Shown: piece by piece, positions 18,302-27,480 of the stretch
Position numbering within the stretch: the stretch's first letter is position 1
Layout: each line of letters opens with the position of its first letter
NCBI GenBank assembly: GCA_003427395.1
Contig: BFEA01000312.1
Location: forward strand, 131,818-161,629
Source of the DNA: Chara braunii
Taxonomy: Eukaryota > Streptophyta > Charophyceae > Charales > Characeae
Length of the DNA: 29,812 nt
Direction of reading: 5' to 3'
Position numbers and translations under genes: made by a program
The notes under the pieces: model-generated
What the model saw: the letters and a program-made list of their open reading frames with translations, nothing else
Database searches by the model: none
What the model was told of the DNA's origin: nothing

Positions 18302-18437
18302 TGCATACGCGTATGCTGGTTTTTGGGCGCGTACGCGTACGCGCGCACACGTACGCGTGCACCGCATACGCGTACGTGGTGCTACCCAGGTGGGCAGTGA
18401 TATGGGTCAACTGCCATCGCTTGGAGTGCTGGACCCA

Positions 18438-18468
18438 TCACACACACACACACACATACACACACACC
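18438..18468. repeat. (CA)n microsatellite
   Basis: Imperfect CA repeat with one TA interruption, followed by CCCAACCCTAACCACCCC. Confidence 0.9.
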
Positions 18469-18678
18469 ACCCAACCCTAACCACCCCAGCACACCAACGA
18501 CGTTCGAAGTTCTCCCTTGTAGGCTATCTTCACGATAGCCTTTTGGAGCCACCTTCGCTTGACAACGCAGAATAAACTCCAGGTTTGTTCGAGTGCTCCA
18601 GGCCCATCAACATGCAAATTGTGCGCTTGATTATGGGCACTGCATAGTTCGTAGTGAGCGGGATACGTACTTCAGCCC

Positions 18679-18806
18679 NNNNNNNNNNNNNNNNNNNNNN
18701 NNNNNNNNNNNNNNNNNNNNNNNNNNNNNNNNNNNNNNNNNNNNNNNNNNNNNNNNNNNNNNNNNNNNNNNNNNNNNNNNNNNNNNNNNNNNNNNNNNNN
18801 NNNNNN
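18679..18806. other. Assembly gap (128 N)
   Basis: A run of 128 undetermined bases. The sequence right of it begins a direct repeat, which is probably why the assembly broke here. Confidence 0.99.
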
Positions 18807-18950
18807 CGGTTCGCGAGCCGGACCGCATTATATGAGATTGCAACTGGATTCGATCACCCATGGCATACCCGTCGTCGACCCCTTTTAGCAAAAAGGTCCG
18901 GGCATCGAACATTATATGAGATTGCAACGGCGGGTTCTTAGGGATGGTGG
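18807..18950 (+). repeat. Direct repeat with GGTTCGC..AGCCGG start, copy 1
   Basis: Matches 19052-19195 (offset 245) at high identity. Inside each copy ATTATATGAGATTGCAA occurs twice. The start CCGGTTCGCTAGCCGG (in copy 2) is itself nearly palindromic. The gap prevents seeing whether more copies precede. Confidence 0.85.
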
Positions 18951-19051
18951 CAAGCGGAGACCGTTGTTGTTATGTTGTTTTCTGATGTTTCGTGTGTGTG
19001 TGTACACGTTTTATTTTTAATACTATGTTCGTGGTGTGTCAGTTCGCGTGC

Positions 19052-19195
19052 CGGTTCGCTAGCCGGACCGCATTATATAAGATCGCAACTGGATTCGATC
19101 ACCCATGACATACCCGTTGTCGACCCGTTTTAGGAAAAAGTTTCGGGCATCAGACATTATATGAGATTGCAATGGCGGGTTCTTAGGGACGGTCG
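19052..19195 (+). repeat. Direct repeat, copy 2
   Basis: Second copy of the preceding unit, separated from it by a TGTGTGTGTG-containing spacer (18960-19050). Confidence 0.85.
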
Positions 19196-19216
19196 CGAGC
19201 GGAGGCAGAAACACAA

Positions 19217-19220
19217 GGGG

Positions 19221-19251
<31 letters not shown>

Positions 19252-19264
19252 CAGAGAGAGAGAC
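19217..19264. repeat. G-run plus (GA)n/(CAGAGA)n tract
   Basis: Twelve G residues, then GAGAGAGAGAC units repeated about four times. Confidence 0.9.
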
Positions 19265-19393
19265 TTTAGTTGAACAACGAGTCAATTCGCAGTTATCGAG
19301 GTTGATGTCAGGTCGTGATCTGTTTGGTGACTGACCACCTTTAAGAAGTGGCAGACCACCTTCAAGAAGTGTCAACCTTCACGAAGTGCCAAA

Positions 19394-20590
19394 CAGTCGG
19401 TGGTCAGAGGACTCCAGTGCTAAAAGCATTCTTAGGGGACCTTGCGGTCATGTTCAGAACATATTGGCGTAGCACTAGATGCTCACCAAGCAGTTCTGGA
19501 TGTCGGTTATATCGACACATCATAAGATGCCTTACAAGGAAGCAGCGGCTGCTTGCAGGACCTTCTACCCGGTATGGATCTTTGAGAGCAGAGTTTCGCA
19601 CTCCACCGTGAGATCCACATCGGATAGGTGGACCTGCCATCCTACCGCTGTTAGCTGTAGTCATCTTGAGGGAGTCGATGAGGTGAGGACCCGACAAAGA
19701 AAACTCTTAGGGGACTTTGCTGCCGTGGTTTTGGAACTTATCGCCGTAACACTAGATGTTCACCAAGTAGTTATGGATGTCGGTTATATCGACAAATCAT
19801 AAGATGCCTTACAAGCGAGCAGCGGCTGCTTGCAGGACCTTCTACCCGGTGTGAATCTTTGAGAGCAGAGTTTCGTACTCCACCGTGAGATCCACATCAG
19901 ATAGGTGGATCTGCCATCCTACTGTTGTCAGCTGTAGTCATCTTGAGGGAGTCGACGAGGTGAGGACCCGACAAAGAACACTGTTAGGGGACTTTGCTGC
20001 CGTGTTTGGAACATATTGGCGTAGCACTAGATGCTCACTAAGCAGTTCTGGATGTAGGTCATATCGACACATCATAAGATGCCTTACAAGCAAGCAGCTG
20101 CTGCTTGCAGGACCTTCTACCCTGTGTGGATCTTTAAGGGCAGAGTTTCGCACTCCACCGTGAGATCCACATCGGATAGGCGGACCTGCCATCCTACCGC
20201 TGTTGGCTGTAATCCTCTTGAGAGTCGATGAGGTGAGGACCCGGCAAAGAACACTCTTAGGGGACTTTGCTGCCGTGTTTGGAACTTATTGGCGCAACAC
20301 TAAATGCTCATCAAGCAGTTTTGGATGTCGGTTATATCGACACATCATATGATGCCTTACAAACAAACAGTGGTCGGATCCCGTCCCCCATCCCCGACGC
20401 GGATCTATGAGAGCAGATTTGACGCAATCTACCGTTAGATCCACATCGGAGAGGCGGAACAATCATCCTACCGCTGTTCAGTGTAGTCATCATGTGGGAG
20501 TCGACATCGCAAAAACCCGACGATGTTCCAATTGGGACGTGCTCTTGTTTTGTGATGTGGAGGTGCTTACCGGCGGTGCGTTCGATCACC
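19394..20590 (+). repeat. ~275-bp tandem satellite, four units plus a partial
   Basis: Unit starts at about 19394, 19673, 19950, 20223 and 20499 (steps 279, 277, 273, 276). Each begins AGTCGATGAGGTGAGGACCC-like. It carries CTTAGGGGACTTTGC, then TTATATCGACACATCATA, GATGCCTTACAA and GCTGCTTGCAGGACC, and ends with CCACCGTGAGATCCACATC and CATCCTACCGCTGTT. Divergence rises toward the right. Frames open on both strands are by-products of the repeat. Within a unit, AGATCCAC...TGGATCT forms a small stem (clearest near 19890). Confidence 0.85.
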
Positions 20591-22117
20591 CTCCTCGAAG
20601 TGCGAGGGAATTGCTCAGGGCTCACACCAGAAGTGCGATTGAACTCGCACTCTGATGGACAAGCAGTTGCGCAGTCCATCATCGCGACGATTTAATATGG
20701 ACATTGGTTTATCATTTGTATATTCCAGGTTGAAAACGCCATCAAATCTTTCTGTGTAGAAGATTCATATCCATTCATACAAGTATCTCTTGTCATCGCA
20801 AACATCGAGATGAAAACATCTCAAGTCGAATTGCAAAGCACACATAGACGTCGCAAACATCGAGGTGAAAACATCTCAAGTTGCCTAGTATTTTCCAAAG
20901 GTGAAGTCTCACAGCACACGAACAGTTTCCAAAAACCATTCAATGCAAAAAATTCATTCAATGGCAAATTGCAAAGCACATAGAGACGTTTCAAAAAAAT
21001 CATTGAACGCAAAATATAATACAATCCCACATTACAAAGTGCACGGAGGCTTTCCAAAAATCACAAAGTACATGGACCCAAAGTGTGAATATGTTCGCAT
21101 TTCTCATATGGAACCAACAGCTCAATCACAAATGTACGACATCCAAAGTACGAATACGTTCGATTTCTCATACGGAAACAACATCCAGCATTCCGTGGAG
21201 AGCACGAGATGTATTCCGGGGACAACAAAATTGGTAATCATTTAGTGCACCGCTGAATCCGTAAAACAATTTCAAACACACATACATTCTGGCGACAATT
21301 GGTTTCCAAATGGAGAACAAGTTCGCAACTGTCATAAAGAACCGACAGACAACATTCAATGGAGACAAGCAGAGGGGGTGAATCGTAAAACGGGGCGGCA
21401 CACGCAGAACAAGAGCGAGCCAAAACATATGAAAGCTGGGTGGTCGGGGTGGGGCGGGGGAGAGGGGCTTTCACACCACAAAGTCTCGCGAACGAAAGAG
21501 ATAAGCACGAAACAATTTGGCGACCAAGAATAAATCGTCGATATCTTTCAGTAAGAGCATGAGTGCAAAATGTTTACAAGAGGACGAAGACGTCCTATGA
21601 GTAATAGAGTAGCACAACCTCGAAACGAACAAACGCAGCACGGCGCGGCAAACGCAGCACGGTGCTGCCGCGGTCTGAAAGTCGGGATATTCACATCCCA
21701 TATCTAAGCGTCTACTTAAAAGATACTGCACCACGTGGCTGGGATATTTACATCGGCATCTAAGATTGTACTTCACGTAAGCGTCCGCTGCAACCCTCTA
21801 GCTGATGTTGCGCGGCAAGCAATGAGAACAACCCGAAAACAAACAAAGGCAGCACGGCGCTGCCGAAAGGCATACGAGTAAAGATGACAGGTTCCTCGAA
21901 ATGAAGAACCCTTAAAAAATTGCTACAGCACGAGGCTGGGATATTCACATCAACACCTTAGCGTTTACTTGACTAAAATGTTCACTGCAATCAGGTACGT
22001 CATCAAAACAACAACACAGCTCGAACCGGCCGACTGGTAGGTCAAGTGGGAATAAATTCACACTTCTGCTTATGGCATTTCGAAAAAAAAACTACGCGTA
22101 TTTTAACAACACTGGTA
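20591..22117. repeat. Degenerate tandem repeats flanking the C48-protease gene
   Basis: No gene is seen. Short repeats dominate: CATCGAGATGAAAACATCTC at 20803-20822 and again 55 bp later (each can form GAGATG-AAAA-CATCTC). TTGCAAAGCACA..GACG occurs at about 20831 and 20968. A TTCTCATAYGGAA block appears twice near 21100 and 21165. GGCTGGGATATTYACATC occurs at about 21681 (variant), 21739 and 21936, and GGCGCTGCCG-type phrases near 21660 and 21856. It lies 3' of the protease gene, as the right flank (29381-29790) lies 5'. Confidence 0.6.
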
Positions 22118-23279
22118 TCATTCAGCGCCTTGGAGTATGTCCACTGCAATCCTCAGCCGGATGTTTGGAATGTCGATTTGGTCTATCGGAAATGGTGGCG
22201 GACAACCGCGTGCAAGAAATGAAGCGAAGGCGAGCATGAAAACATCGCAGCTCGACCCGTCCGATTGTTGAGGGACACCACGAACAACCACCTTGGGCTC
22301 CTGGAGATCCACTTTCGTTTTTTGACTATAATGACAAACTGCTTCGTCACAGAGGTATTGTGTGAAGTTCGTAATCACATCGGAAGAAAAACCACCATCG
22401 TCTTGTACGAGGGAGTCGTAGTACTCCAGCCGTTGTTCTCGGAGACACAATAGGGTCCAATGCACACCATGTTTATAGACAGGAATCAAGACCATCTCAT
22501 ACGAGAAAATATCCACATCTTTGTCCATCTCGCAACCCTATCATATCGATAGCCGCCACGGACGAGCTTGGTATAGGAAAAGGGACTGAAAATGTAAAGA
22601 GAGGGACACCCACGCAACGCAGCAGCGGCAAGCAAGGCCAAGTACGACTCCACCACCTCGTCGGAAAGCCATTCCCCTTGAACAAGAGTTTGAAGACTTT
22701 TTCTGCTCAACGGAATTGAACTGACCCCTTTGCGAACCGAGGATACCACCTCGTGACCGTTGCTGAAATCTCCACAGATGTTCCGCAACATTCTCAAGTC
22801 CGTAGCGCTAAGCTCCTCAGTAGGCAACGGAACGCGAAAACATGATGTAGCCCCAGCTGCACAAACACCCACGAACAAGTGTGAGGAGTGATCAAAATCA
22901 CCGGGGCGAAATGGCTAAGAACCGTTTGCCCTTTTCCAAGAAAAGTTGTATCCCCGACTGTTGAATGTGTCCTTGGCGATGTACTTAGGACACGGGTCTT
23001 TCAAGACACCCCATTTGGCATCGTCATTAGAACCATCAGACAAAGCAGTAACGCTTTCAATAGACGCAGCCAAATGTTTCCGCAAACCTTCCTCCTTATC
23101 TATTCCACAAGCCTTCAGAACCCTGACAACTCTCTGGGAAAGGCGAGGCATCTGGACCCTTTTAAACAACCCTACACTTGACGACTTCTTCGGTAAAGCG
23201 GCCAATGACCTCCCTGAAAGACATTTCTCGCTCACGGCTTTTACAGGCTTAATGGGCAGGGACATTGACAAACTCACAC
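22118..23279 (-). pseudogene. C48 (Ulp1/SENP-type) cysteine protease, 3' end of the large gene
   Basis: C48 proteases cleave SUMO-like modifiers or precursors and are also carried by several plant and algal DNA transposons. From the exon start at 23279 the frame gives a basic linker. After an in-frame TAG (22915-22917) it gives LSRKSLQTLVQGEWLSDEVV, matching the family's 'L..L..GEWLND..I' start. A one-base loss near 22515 shifts to the frame ending at 22118. There HW (His23), YYD (Asp38), PQQ (Gln88) and SSC (Cys94, frame numbering) sit with the 6-residue Gln-to-Cys spacing of Ulp1. The residue after the catalytic Cys is Asp instead of the usual Gly. The stop at 22915 could be removed by an intron with a weak donor (GTTCTT near 22926) and a TTTGTGCAG acceptor. 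Confidence 0.8.
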
Positions 23280-23422
23280 CTGTAGAACATAGAAAACAAC
23301 CCACAACCCACAAATTTATTTTTAACAAGTGGTAAAAGGTACATTAGCCCATGACATCAATTTGGACGAACACAGAGCTGGCTAGTGACAGATATGCGAG
23401 TGCTCCTATTCACAAATCTTAC
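23280..23422 (-). other. Predicted intron (143 nt, phase 1)
   Basis: On the minus strand the donor ACG|GTAAGA (GT at 23422-23421) and the acceptor TTTTCTATGTTCTACAG (AG at 23281-23280) frame a 143-nt interval that contains stop codons in every frame I checked. Splicing joins CAC-G to GT-GTG, keeping the reading frame from PQRAPEH to GVSLSMSLPIKP. This is the best evidence that the region was once a spliced gene. Confidence 0.65.
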
Positions 23423-23960
23423 CGTGCTCGGGAGCCCTTTGAGGGAACTCGCCCTCATGTCGCGCCACTGCGCCGACGTCCACGGACGATTCGAGGTTCT
23501 GCACCTTGGCCACGGCCGTGTCGCTAACCAGCTCGGTGGCAGCTGAGTCGCTTGGCAAGTCGATGCTTCATGAAGCACCATTTCCCGACCGGTACTGAGG
23601 ACAGATGCTCGATCACCCTTTTCTGCACCGCAACGGGTGGACGAAGAATCATGATCTTTCCGCTCTGGATCCATCTTGATGCTGACGGCCACCTCACCGC
23701 CTTCCACGGAGGATTCGACGTTCTGCATCTCGGTCACGCCTGAGTCGCTAACCAGCTCGGTGGCAGCCGAGCCGTCACCCAACTCTATGGCTTCATGAAG
23801 CACCATTCCCTGAGCGGTGCTTAGGACAGACGCTCGACCACCCTGTTCTTCACCGCAACGATGGACGAAGAATCACCATCTTTCCGCTGTGGATCCGTTT
23901 GGATGCCGACAGTCACCTCACCGCCTTCCACCACGGGTTCTCCGCCTTTCTCATCGCCAT
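23400..23960 (-). repeat. 225-bp minisatellite within the coding region, ~2.5 copies
   Basis: TTCATGAAGCACCAT recurs at 23567 and 23792, and CCAGCTCGGTGGCAGC at 23528 and 23752 (period 224-225). The protein repeat reads AATELVSD, then EGGEV, DPxRKD and ASVLST, then MVLHEA. One unit has lost a single base (near 23850) and another is shifted near 23560. The frame breaks therefore arose after the duplications. Confidence 0.8.
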
Positions 23961-25768
23961 GAACCCGAGCTTTCGCTGCGGGTTCTTTTTCGTCTTCATC
24001 GTCGCCAGGAACGGGAGCTTGCACGAACGTCCACTGACCTTCCTTAACGATACCCTCTCGCGTCGTGGCCACAGCCGACCGACTGTGCAGAACCTCTTCA
24101 GACGTCCCGATCACCAACGCTCGTGCGTGGAGCCCCTTCACGTATTCCCGAGCCGGCATCCTTCGTGACTCCTCTCCCCGCTGTAGAGCATGCATTTCCC
24201 CCGGAGCTCCTGCACTCTCGCTGTCAGTGTCCACGGACGCACCCTCCGAAGCATGCCGTTCACACTCGCTACCCCCGATCTCCAACACTTTGCGAGACTG
24301 CCAGCGTTGAGTCTCCTCTTCCCTATGTACAGCACGCGTTCCCGGAGAGCGCTCCTCTTCCCCAGGAGTATGACGTTCGTACTCGCCACCCCTGGTCCCC
24401 AACACTCCTGCAGCGGGCCCCTCCAGCACATCGCGGGACCGCCAGTCTCGAGTCTTAACACATGAGAACGGAGGCGAGCAGGGTAACCCTGTGTCCAACT
24501 GAAGATGCGGGGGGCAGGACGTCACATTTTCTTGGCCCCGCGGAACTGTTGCGTGAGGAGCACTTATGGTGGAGGGCAACGTCAGCAAATCCGAATGTAT
24601 TCGGAGTTTGTGGTGGTCGCCCGAGCCGAGGGAACCGAAGGTCGCACCTTCGCTCCTTCGAAATGCAGGCATCCCGCCCTCCAGGCAAAACGAAGACACG
24701 CCCTCTTTCAGGAGCAAGGTATTGAGCACAGGAGACCTCTGTTGTGCACGGCGGGATGGACTCTCCTCGGCAACGGGAAACAAAGTCCTCGCAAACAAGT
24801 GCAAATCTACTCGCACTTGATCACACCTCAGGGTGGCCTCGTCTCGCATGTCGGAATCTCGACTCCCTACGCAGTGGGGGTCAGTTTCCATATACTGGGG
24901 ACTCTCGGACGTTCTACTCTTCCCGCCCGACCCCTTCCCGCCCGACCCCTTTCCGCCCGAGTCCTTTCCGCCTGACCCCTTTCCGCCGCACGCCTTCTCT
25001 ACCGACGATGTCTCGCCCGTCCCCTTTCCGGCAAACTGTGAGCCGTCTCCTCCGCCACCTTCGCCGTCTCCTTCGTCTCCTCCTCCACCCCCTCCCGGAT
25101 GCTGACCGTCCGACGGAGGTTGCGGCATGCGCCAGTCAATGCCACGAGACGGTGTCGTTTCGAGTGTGTAGAAAGGCGCTCGAAACTCCAACATGTTGTT
25201 GGTGTACAACTCATTTAGCTTTTGTTCTGCGTACGCAGCGACGTCCAGATCATTCCTCTCGGGGTTCATAAGACTCAAATGCTCCACCAGAGCATGTCTC
25301 GCCGTTCTCTTAAATGCACCCGCTCCCAGTCTCTTCAGTCCACTCCACTTGCCATCGGCCTCCTTCATTGCCATGACCCACATTCCATTCTTCACAGCAG
25401 GTTGGAATATCCTCGGGTGCCAGACGACGTTGTGTCCCCAGACATCCTCCGCCGTGAACCGGTGATGCTTGCCGAAGAAGTAGAGTCTGTCATTCTGCCA
25501 GGTGTCGTGGTCCTCAGGTAGCCTGTCACAAGGTTCGTGATCATAGTCTCTCTCTTCGTCCCCGTCATCAGACGATTGGTCGTCGACTGGTTCGCCCCGA
25601 AACACACGCTTCAAACCGGCAGGGGACGTGCTATATCTCCGAGGGCCACCTTCCTCTTCATCACCAACCTGTCCAACCACCTGAGGAAGTGGCATGGACT
25701 CGAAATCGAAGGTCTCGTAGTCGCTCAACTCCTCCATGTCTTCAGCGTCGAAAGGGTCCTCCTTGTCA
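23821..25768 (-). pseudogene. Large acidic / Gly-rich segment of the multi-domain gene
   Basis: About 650 codons are open between a TAG at 25769-25771 and a frameshift near 23850. The front is acidic (MEELSDYETFDFESM, DDQSSDDGDEERD). A folded-looking part follows (RLYFFGKHHRFTAEDVWGHN, NGMWVMAMKEADGKWSGLKR). Then come a Gly-rich run with a GGKGS-type pentapeptide repeat (DNA 24918-24990, 15-bp units) and a long charged, low-complexity tail. I recognise no domain family. The upstream frame is the same across the TAG, so a single base change separates it from 25772-26115. It looks like a linker region between the enzymatic ends. Confidence 0.6.
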
Positions 25769-26115
25769 AACTATGACTTGTAGTTTTCGAGGGTGAGCGG
25801 TTCAGCCAGCGTGAAGTAAACGTGCTCCACCCTTCTCAGGAAATGCGAGACAGACTCCCTGGGTGCATCGTGGTACCCATTGAGCACACCGAACACCAGG
25901 TTTCTCCGTCGACTGTATTCGAGGTCGGTCGGACCAGGCGGTCCAGGTTGGAAAAGGAAGTCCCAAACCTTCGTACTTTTGTTCCCTGACAATTTCCAAT
26001 ACATGTCACGTTTGGGATCCCAGTTTCGTTCGCCGGTGGTCTGGACAAACTCGCAAGCATTGCGAGGGTCTGCAACGCGTGTCTTCACGAACTCGTGAAG
26101 GTCCCAAAGAAAAAA
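25769..26115 (-). pseudogene. Unrecognised conserved-looking segment
   Basis: The frame reads FLWDLHEFVKTRVADPRNAC, then KLSGNKSTKVWDFLFQPG, then RNLVFGVLNGYHDAPRESV, up to the TAG at 25769-25771. The content is compact and aromatic-rich, like a folded domain, but I cannot name the family. It is joined to the next upstream frame by a shift at a 7-base homopolymer (26110-26116). Confidence 0.5.
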
Positions 26116-26116
26116 A

Positions 26117-26650
26117 CAGTTTGCCCAGCTTTGCAACAGTTTTCGAGTAGACCGAGTAGACGGGACGGGTTCCGCTCCATCTCCCCATAAGCAGCTCCAC
26201 TAACACTTGTCACGCCGCCGTCCTCCCACATGCTATGAGAGAACCTTTCCTCTTCCGGCACGTCGAAACACGCCACAGCCTGTCCTGATGGATCCGACGA
26301 ACAGACAACTTTCGAGCGGGCCGCCACCATGTGTTTGGTCGGACTTGGACCATGAGCACGGGAAGCCTTTGTCGGGCTACTGGCCGGGTAGATTGCAAAT
26401 GTGTTGTCTTCCAGCTTCTCGCCATTAAAATCACGTACAGGCGGTCACACTCCTCAACCAGCATATTGCCTTCCCGGACAGTGGCCTGCTTTTGTGCATT
26501 GCGCACCCACTTCCCTGTCTTGACGTGGATGCTAAGCTTGGCCATGCCTTTCAAGAAAATGAGCTCCCAACGAGAGGGGAAAAAGATCACAAGTGCCCAG
26601 TGCGTTGGCGAAAGTGTTTGGAGAACGCCTTGCAAGTTGGCGAAATCGTC
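26117..26650 (-). pseudogene. Unrecognised segment in two frames
   Basis: Upstream part (26650 to about 26418): LSPTHWALVIFFPSRWELIF, then VKTGKWVRNAQKQATVREGN. Downstream part (about 26418 to 26117): DNTFAIYPASSPTKASRAHG, then SSDPSGQAVACFDVPEEERF. One base is missing between the two near 26418 and another change lies near 26650. Continuity of plausible protein across the shifts argues for one ancestral reading frame. Family unknown. Confidence 0.5.
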
Positions 26651-27480
26651 TTCTCGCCAGTCTGTGAGGAGTGTGAGATCACAAACGTTTCGAAAGATTT
26701 AGGGAACCTGTCGTCCTCGTACAAGTTCTTCGCGTCGTCGAGAGACTCCTTCTCGTGCGGAAGAGTACGTTTGCAAGTGTTCACGTACTCCACCGCGCCC
26801 TGGAAATGCTTTCGCATTTCGACCCACACCTGTTTCGTGAGGCACTGCAGCCCGAACTCCTCCAGGAGCCGCCCCTCGGTCTGGAAAAAAGGGCTCCCGT
26901 AGCGCCAAACACGTCCGTCCTCCTCCGTTTCAAGGAACAAGATGTAGTGGAACATACGGAGCATCACACGGTCCACTTTCGTCGTCGCGACCATGTCTTT
27001 AATTCCAGGTTTATGCTGACGCTTCAGATGCCCGCACGCGGATTCCACGAACACTCCCCTTAGTGCGAGAATGTCGTCGAGGATCGACAGTTTCTCGACA
27101 TCGGTCATGTCGGCGAGACACTGCCAACAGAACATGTCTGGCTCCTTCACGACCACAAAAAACTTGTCGTCCGCTTGCATTTTTTTTTTGGTCGGAGGCG
27201 GCGGTACCCGGACCAGCCACCCCATCTTCGTTTCACCAGCCGCCCCTTTCAAGCCAATTTTCGGAATTGCTTGCAGACCCGGAGATTTGTCTGGCATGTA
27301 TTTGCCCGACCTCGACAATGGCGTCTTGCCGTCGCCGCCCAACAACTTCCCCTCTGCCCATTTCGCGTAGAACTCCATGGCTTTGCGGAAAACGTCATCA
27401 TCGGCCGTCACGAGCGGCATCCACTGCCTCAATGCATTGCCAACGGCAGCGACATACTCCTTGTCGGCGAGCGACAAATC
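26651..27480 (-). pseudogene. Segment downstream of the ParB-like region, with Cys/His pairs
   Basis: About 280 codons are open, reading LSLADKEYVAAVGNALRQWM, then KFFVVVKEPDMFCWQCLADM, then GVFVESACGHLKRQHKPG, then MLRMFHYILFLETEEDGRVW. The C-x2-C followed by C-x-H and H could bind a metal, but the spacing matches no finger I know. It continues the ParB-like frame after removal of one base of an A7 run (plus T at 27481-27487). No ATG is needed at its start. Confidence 0.55.

Larger units (their letters stand above)
17605..18397. mobile_element. Fold-back-like element with inverted ends and microsatellite interior
   Basis: The left end AGTGGGCAGCTGGGTAGCAC (17605-17624) is matched in inverted orientation by GTGCTACCCAGGTGGGCA (18379-18396). 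Inward from both ends runs alternating purine/pyrimidine sequence made of CGTACG, CATATG, GCGCATACG and ACGCGTACGCG steps (17625-17712 and 18302-18378). The interior is almost only simple repeats. There is no coding sequence. Terminal inverted repeats suggest a non-autonomous DNA or fold-back element; no clear target-site duplication was seen. Confidence 0.6.

Noticed and set aside
26105-26120. Programmed -1 frameshift at the slippery T-TTT-TTC site
   Set aside because: The heptamer and frames fit, but nine or so other lesions in the same gene make simple decay or assembly error more likely.
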